NCBI GenBank assembly: GCA_023426345.1
Contig: JAFAAX010000109.1
Span: 1-6,689, forward strand
Source: Actinomycetes bacterium
GTDB lineage: Bacteria > Actinomycetota > Actinomycetes > Actinomycetales > Actinomycetaceae
DNA: 6,689 nucleotides
Direction: 5' to 3'
Shown here: positions 4,440 through 6,689 of the stretch, in pieces
Position numbering within the stretch: the first letter of the stretch is position 1
How the letters are laid out: each line of letters starts with the position of its first letter
Notes under the pieces: model-generated
Told to the model about the DNA's origin: nothing
The model's input: only the letters and a program-made list of their open reading frames with translations
Database searches by the model: none
Position numbers and translations under genes: made by a program

Positions 4440-5627
4440 ATGCGTTTCCTCGCGACCGCGGACTGGCAGCTGGGCATGGCCGCGCACTTTCTCGACGCCG
4501 ACGCCCGCCCGCGCTACCTCCGGGCGCGGTTCGACGCCGTGCGGCGGATCGGGCAGGTCGCCCGCCAGCGCGGGGCGGCGTTCGTCCTGGTGTGCGGCGA
4601 TGTCTTCGAGTCGAACCAGCTCGACCGCTCGGTCGTGCCGCGGGCCTTCGAGGCGCTCAAGGAGTTCACGGTCCCGGTGCTGCTCCTGCCCGGCAACCAC
4701 GATCCGCTGGATGCCGCCTCGGTCTATGAGGACCCGGCGTTCGTCGCCCGCATGCCCGATCAGGTGCGGGTGCTGCGGGAACCGGGCGTCGTCCGGGTCG
4801 CGCCGGGCGTGGAGGTCGTCGCCGCGCCCTGGTTCTCCAAGCGCCCGGGGCGCGACCTGGTGGCGGAGGTCCTGGCGGGCCTAGACCCGGCGCCGGTCGG
4901 GACGGCTCGGATCCTGGCCGCCCACGGCGCGGTCGCCTCCCTGAGCCCCGACGCCGCCGACCCCGCCCTCGTCGATGACGCCGCGCTGATCCGGGCGATG
5001 GACACCGGGGTGATCGACGTCGCCGTGCTCGGCGACCGCCATTCGACGACGCAGGTCCGCGCCGGCGACCCGCGCCTGTGGTACCCGGGCACGCCCGAGG
5101 TCACCCGCCGCACCGAGGTCGATCCCGGCAACGTCCTCCTCATCGACGTCCCCGCCCCCACCGGTGCGGGCCCGGCCGGCCCGCGCGGCGCGGTCCACGT
5201 GGACACGGTGCCCGTCGGCCGGTGGCGGTTCCGCGTGTTCGAGCAGACGCTGGAATCGGCGGACGATGTGGCCGAGCTGGCCCGGCGCTTGGACGCGGTG
5301 GAGTCCAAGGACCGGACGGCCGTCTGGCTGGCGCTGTCGGGCACGCTCACCATGGCGGACAACGCGCGGCTGGAGCAGGTCCTGGAGCAGAACGCGGACC
5401 TGTTCGCCCTGTTGACGGTGTGGGAACGCCACCGGGACCTGGCCGTCATCCCCGACGACCACGACTTCGCGGATCTCCGGCTCGGCGGTTTCGTCGACGA
5501 CGCCGTCCGGGAGCTCGCGGCGCTGGCCCAGGACTCGGCGGATGACGCCCGGGCGGCCGAGGACGCGCAGGGAGCCCTGCGTGTGCTCTACCGACTGGCG
5601 CGAAGCGGGGAGGGGGCCGCACGATGA
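4440..5627 (+). CDS. SbcD/Mre11/YhaO-like DNA repair metallophosphoesterase
   Basis: This 395-residue protein is the nuclease subunit of an SbcCD/Mre11-Rad50-type complex, expected to process DNA ends and hairpins with two metal ions (usually manganese). Calcineurin-like phosphoesterase motifs occur in order: D8-W-Q10 at the N-terminus (most relatives have D-x-H), G-D54 in V-C-G-D-V-F-E, G-N86-H87-D, A-H162-G, and G-D-R-H201 near residues 198-201 (often G-H-x-H). The N-terminal 235 residues form the catalytic domain; the C-terminal 160 residues, helical and acidic, correspond to the capping/partner-binding region. The length is within the family range. The ATG at 4440 follows a consensus AAGGAGG at 4428-4434 with a 5-nt gap. 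Its TGA overlaps the start of the ATPase partner as ATGA, so the two are translationally coupled in one operon. Confidence 0.88.
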   Translation: MRFLATADWQLGMAAHFLDADARPRYLRARFDAVRRIGQVARQRGAAFVLVCGDVFESNQLDRSVVPRAFEALKEFTVPVLLLPGNHDPLDAASVYEDPAFVARMPDQVRVLREPGVVRVAPGVEVVAAPWFSKRPGRDLVAEVLAGLDPAPVGTARILAAHGAVASLSPDAADPALVDDAALIRAMDTGVIDVAVLGDRHSTTQVRAGDPRLWYPGTPEVTRRTEVDPGNVLLIDVPAPTGAGPAGPRGAVHVDTVPVGRWRFRVFEQTLESADDVAELARRLDAVESKDRTAVWLALSGTLTMADNARLEQVLEQNADLFALLTVWERHRDLAVIPDDHDFADLRLGGFVDDAVRELAALAQDSADDARAAEDAQGALRVLYRLARSGEGAAR

Positions 5628-6689
5628 GGATCGACAGCATCCGGCTGGAGAATTTCCGCGGCGTCGAGGACTCGGGCGTCATCGAGTTCGGCCCCGGCGT
5701 CACAGTGGTGGAGGGTCCCAACGAGGTCGGCAAGTCCTCTCTCGCCGAGGCCCTGCGCCTCCTGCGCCTGGCCAAGGCGACGTCGAAGGCCCAACAGGTG
5801 CGCGACATCCAGCCCGTCGGACGCGACGTCGGACCGGAGGTCACGATCGAGGTCGGCACCGGGCCCTATCGGCTCACCTACCGCAAGCGCTGGCTGGTGC
5901 GACCCGTGTCCGAGTTGCATGTCATCGCTCCCCGGCCCGAGGATCTGTCCGGCGACGCGGCCCATGACCGGTTCCAGGAGATCCTCCAGGAGACCCTGGA
6001 CACCACGCTGCTGGAGGCACTCGACGTCCAGCAGGGGCAGTCGCTCGACCAGGCCCGTCTGGCGGACGTCCGCGCGCTCCGCCTCACCTTGGACCGGGCC
6101 CAGGGTCCCGCAGGGGCGCCCTCGTCCATGGCGGTCGATGACGATCCCGACAGCGGGGGCGCCCTCGCCGGCGGAGGGGACCACGACGCGCTGATGGAGG
6201 CGGTCGAGCGCGCGTACCGCGCCTTCTTCACTCCCCGGGATGGACGTCCCACCGGCGCGTACCAGGCGTCGATCGCGCAGCTGGCAGCCGCGCAGGAGGA
6301 CCTGGGCGCCCTGGAGGACAGCGGCCGGGAGCTGGACGGATGGATCGACGAGCACCGCGACCTCACCGAGCGCCTCGCCGAGGTGGAGTCGAAGCTCGCG
6401 CGGGCGCAGAGCGAGGAGCAGCGGCGGACCGCCGCCGACCAGGAACTCGCGCGCCTGCGCGAGGCCGCAGAGCGGTCCGACCGCGAGCTCGCCCGGGTCC
6501 GGCAGACGCTCGACCGGGCCACGGAGGCGGCCGAGCGCCGCCGCGAGCAGATCCGAGCCGTCCAGTCCCGCGTGGACGCGTCCACGGATCTGGAGGAGGA
6601 GATCGCGCGCGCGCAGCAGGCGCTGACACCCGCGCAGCAGGCCTTCGACCAGGCCGTGCGCGATGTCGAGCGAGCGCGCAGCCGGCGGG
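5624..6689 (+). CDS. SbcC/Rad50/YhaN-like AAA ATPase, partial (runs off right edge)
   Basis: The first 355 residues are present. The protein is the SMC-like ATPase that bridges and clamps DNA and controls the partner nuclease. The start M-R-I-D-S-I-R-L-E-N-F-R-G is typical of the AAA_23/AAA_27 N-terminus. The Walker A motif G-P-N-E-V-G-K-S-S is at residues 31-39; the form GPNE-x-GKS is characteristic of YhaN/RecF-like members. A Gln-rich segment D-V-Q-Q-G-Q-S-L near 134-141 fits the Q-loop. From about residue 213 the sequence becomes Glu/Arg/Ala/Gln-rich with heptad spacing, the ascending arm of a long coiled coil. Walker B, signature motif and any zinc hook would lie beyond the window. The start ATG overlaps the nuclease stop, preceded by a G/A-rich ribosome binding site at 5607-5616. 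Compared with full-size SbcC (about 1,000 residues) or YhaN, the final length cannot be judged. Confidence 0.88.
   Translation, partial: MRIDSIRLENFRGVEDSGVIEFGPGVTVVEGPNEVGKSSLAEALRLLRLAKATSKAQQVRDIQPVGRDVGPEVTIEVGTGPYRLTYRKRWLVRPVSELHVIAPRPEDLSGDAAHDRFQEILQETLDTTLLEALDVQQGQSLDQARLADVRALRLTLDRAQGPAGAPSSMAVDDDPDSGGALAGGGDHDALMEAVERAYRAFFTPRDGRPTGAYQASIAQLAAAQEDLGALEDSGRELDGWIDEHRDLTERLAEVESKLARAQSEEQRRTAADQELARLREAAERSDRELARVRQTLDRATEAAERRREQIRAVQSRVDASTDLEEEIARAQQALTPAQQAFDQAVRDVERARSRR

Noticed and set aside
5588..6355. Minus-strand open frame opposite the ATPase gene
   Set aside because: The plus strand here encodes a Walker A motif and coiled coil in the frame from 5624; the antisense frame has no recognisable domain.

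Overview
The window is high-GC bacterial DNA with G/C-biased third codon positions, GTG as well as ATG starts, and proteins typical of Actinomycetota (a NarL-type response regulator with a DesK-like kinase, a TacA/GNAT toxin-antitoxin pair, a Y_phosphatase3 enzyme). I cannot name the genus. Nothing in the window is an rRNA, tRNA, CRISPR array or transposase.

Layout, left to right. (1) 1-152 is the odd left edge: no convincing gene start, but the phosphatase reading frame is open back to a TAG at 39-41. (2) 153-782 encodes a dual-specificity/tyrosine phosphatase with an intact HCTAGKDRTG loop but without the N-terminal part its family normally has. (3) 808-1580 is a two-gene toxin-antitoxin operon: a TacA-type (DUF1778) ribbon-helix-helix antitoxin and a GNAT-type acetyltransferase toxin, overlapping by ATGA. 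Its promoter appears to start the mRNA at the ATG itself. (4) 1638-4136 is a signalling locus. On the minus strand is a NarL/LuxR response regulator (start at 2372). Divergent from it, on the plus strand, are a 69-residue Sec-exported small peptide with two cysteines near its C-terminus and, 17 nt later, a multi-pass membrane histidine kinase. A strong 20-bp inverted repeat covers the kinase stop codon. (5) 4137-4439 is a gene-free stretch of about 300 nt with several inverted repeats. (6) 4440 to the right edge holds a Mre11/SbcD-like nuclease and the start of its Rad50/SbcC/YhaN-like ATPase partner, overlapping by ATGA; the second gene runs off the window.

The best candidate for something undescribed is the secreted peptide between the response regulator and the kinase. 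The kinase has no sizeable extracellular domain and the peptide gene sits immediately upstream of it, so the three genes could be a self-contained peptide-sensing or envelope-stress circuit. This is inferred from gene order and sequence features. I did not recognise the peptide family. The remaining genes are recognisable housekeeping or accessory families, with local oddities: a truncated phosphatase, a GNAT toxin without the usual glycines of the acetyl-CoA loop, and a D-x-Q variant of the nuclease metal motif.
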